Both the position numbers and the translations under genes were made by a program. From Spirochaetota bacterium (GTDB lineage: Bacteria > Spirochaetota > JAGLSM01): DNA of 6,873 bases. The DNA lies in the NCBI GenBank assembly GCA_023135745.1, contig JAGLSM010000113.1, forward strand, positions 1-6,873. The letters are read 5' to 3'. Of this stretch, positions 5,597 through 6,873 are shown one piece after another. The notes under the pieces are model-generated. The model ran no database searches. It was not told the origin of the DNA and saw only the letters and a list, made by a program, of their open reading frames with translations. Each line of letters starts with the position of its first letter. Position 1 is the first letter of the stretch.

Positions 5597-6873
5597 CTGT
5601 TCCTTACAATAATTATTACAATCAATAAAACCAGAAATAAGGGAAAAACGAATACAGATACCCTGTCAATCTTTACCGCAAGCTCAAGTTTATTTTTGTA
5701 ATAAAGCGTGTTGGAAACAACTGATTCCACTATTGAAAGAAAAATTAACGCGTAAGTAAATATGAAAAACAGATCTGCTGTTACAATATAGCCAATATTC
5801 GGAAGATTTTCCCCCTGTGTTATATGAAAGGCAATTGCCGATAACAAAGCAGTAATACCAATGGCAATATTACTTTCGAACTCCTTGGGATGAATAAAAA
5901 AAGCAAGGAAGGCAACCGCGAGGATGAATATCAGCGGAAGTATGAATTTAACAAGGTATGGAAGAAATATCCTTTTTATCTGTATGTGATAATTGTATAC
6001 CGGATACTCAATAGTAACAGTTTTCCCTCTGGCTCTTGGATCACGAAAACTCTTTATATTTTTTATGTATTCCACAAAATTTATCTGACTAATATTATCC
6101 CAGTTTTCAAACCCGATATATCTTTCTTTTAAGACCGCGTCAGGCACGTCAATAACAAAACGAAGTTTATGTGAAGGCATGTCCATATGCCTTATCCGTA
6201 TTTTTAATACATGATCGTCAAAAGGATATTTCCGAAAAGAAAAATCCTGTTTGAATTTAGCCTTGATTTTATAACATATATACTTCTCTGCGGTCTCAGG
6301 ATTGATATAGCTCGAAGTAACCTCTCTATTGAGTTCTTCAGCCTGAATCAGTTTAAATTTTATATCTTTAGCTTTACCCCACCATCTGAACCATAGGATA
6401 AAATTAACCGTGAATTTTGAATTCTTTACATCAAAAGTTTCAATCTGATTAACATAAACACCGGTGTATACCACGAGTGTTTTAGACATTAAAATACCTT
6501 TAAAAAGAAAAGAATCCCTCAAATCCTTTTTTTTAATCATATTGATATTTTTCACATAGGACAGCTGAAGTTTTGCTGACTTATACTCCCCTCCGAAGAC
6601 CCTGGCCATTGAGATCATCCTCATACAATTACCATATCTGTCAAAAAACAGGTTGCCCGTAATTCCGGAAATTGAATTGCAAGGAGAATTAAGGGTGCTT
6701 AAGAAATTCTTTATTTTATCCCTTCCGGCACCATTATTCTTAATTGCCTGTGCAATCAGATGACTCGCCTCATACGCCATTGCTCCGCCCCAGCCGATTA
6801 TACGCTTGTATTTTTTTTCAAAACTCCTCATAAACAAGCCTGCCTTATAACCCAGAATGTCCGGAATGAAATA
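5593..6873 (-). CDS. Type 1 periplasmic binding domain fused to a pentameric ligand-gated ion channel (partial, N-terminus beyond the right edge)
   Basis: The frame is open to the window edge, giving 426 visible residues (residue 1 at 6873); the TTG at 6837 and ATG at 6831 are internal. Residues 1 to about 110 match the end of a Leu/Ile/Val-binding-like fold: F-x3-Y spacing, AYEASHLIAQAI (33-44), then GITGNLFFDRYGN (70-82). About 129-300 form a Cys-loop-receptor-type beta-sandwich: TGVYVNQIETFDV, FILWFRWW, the Pro-loop YPFD (216-219), YNYHIQIKR. Four membrane helices follow: M1 303-326 with ILPL, M2 333-352, M3 361-385, M4 404-423, and the protein ends three residues later. M2 (ESNIAIGITALLSAIAFHIT) aligns with the GLIC pore: Glu at -2', Thr 6', Leu 9', Ala 13', and NLP after it. 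Expected to be an inner-membrane pentamer whose periplasmic ligand gates ion, probably cation, flow. Both Cys-loop cysteines are absent (Gln and Leu), as in other prokaryotic members. Channel family is very confident; the binding-domain call is confident; the ligand is unknown. Confidence 0.9.
   Translation of the reverse strand, partial: YFIPDILGYKAGLFMRSFEKKYKRIIGWGGAMAYEASHLIAQAIKNNGAGRDKIKNFLSTLNSPCNSISGITGNLFFDRYGNCMRMISMARVFGGEYKSAKLQLSYVKNINMIKKKDLRDSFLFKGILMSKTLVVYTGVYVNQIETFDVKNSKFTVNFILWFRWWGKAKDIKFKLIQAEELNREVTSSYINPETAEKYICYKIKAKFKQDFSFRKYPFDDHVLKIRIRHMDMPSHKLRFVIDVPDAVLKERYIGFENWDNISQINFVEYIKNIKSFRDPRARGKTVTIEYPVYNYHIQIKRIFLPYLVKFILPLIFILAVAFLAFFIHPKEFESNIAIGITALLSAIAFHITQGENLPNIGYIVTADLFFIFTYALIFLSIVESVVSNTLYYKNKLELAVKIDRVSVFVFPLFLVLLIVIIIVRNS

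Noticed and set aside
5890..6396. Plus-strand open frames opposite the channel gene (5890-6132 and 6211-6396)
   Set aside because: They lie wholly within the antisense of a confidently identified channel gene, have no ribosome site that stands out, and encode nothing recognisable.
6829..6837. TTG at 6837 or ATG at 6831 as the start of the channel gene
   Set aside because: The frame stays open for 12 more codons to the window edge, and residues on both sides fit a continuous type 1 binding-protein domain without a signal peptide at this point, so these codons are internal.

Overview
The window comes from an AT-rich genome of a Gram-negative (two-membrane) bacterium. The evidence is a PorV/PorQ-like outer-membrane barrel protein with a Sec signal and a C-terminal Phe, plus a periplasmic-binding-type domain. 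The lineage cannot be fixed from this sequence. A spirochaete or a member of the FCB/Bacteroidota-related groups would fit, but this is a weak inference.

Layout: the 5' half of a tRNA-Lys(UUU) gene lies on the minus strand at the left edge. A 222-base AT-rich divergent promoter region (44-265) follows. Next come two tandem plus-strand paralogues (266-2431 and 2461-4602), 29 bases apart, which form an evident operon. Each encodes a Na+/phosphate cotransporter-type protein with a signal peptide, an extracytoplasmic Ig-like domain, a duplicated QSSS-type membrane core and a cytoplasmic PhoU-like helical tail. A third plus-strand gene (4688-5596), probably with its own promoter, encodes the outer-membrane barrel protein. 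Converging on it, with stop codons overlapping in a shared TTAA, is a minus-strand gene (5593 to beyond the right edge).

That last gene is the most notable item. Its visible part encodes the C-terminal end of a type 1 (Leu/Ile/Val-binding-like) periplasmic binding domain, followed by a complete pentameric ligand-gated ion channel (Cys-loop/'Pro-loop' receptor) unit: a beta-sandwich domain with YPFD, then M1-M4. It looks like a binding-protein-gated ion channel, with a shortened channel ligand-binding domain that seems to lack the usual loop A.

How the genes work together: the two transporters plausibly import phosphate with Na+ or regulate its flux, and their PhoU tails may serve for control. 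The channel would conduct ions, probably cations, across the inner membrane in response to a periplasmic small molecule. The barrel protein sits in the outer membrane. A functional link between the phosphate pair and the channel is not shown by the sequence; they are transcribed in opposite directions.
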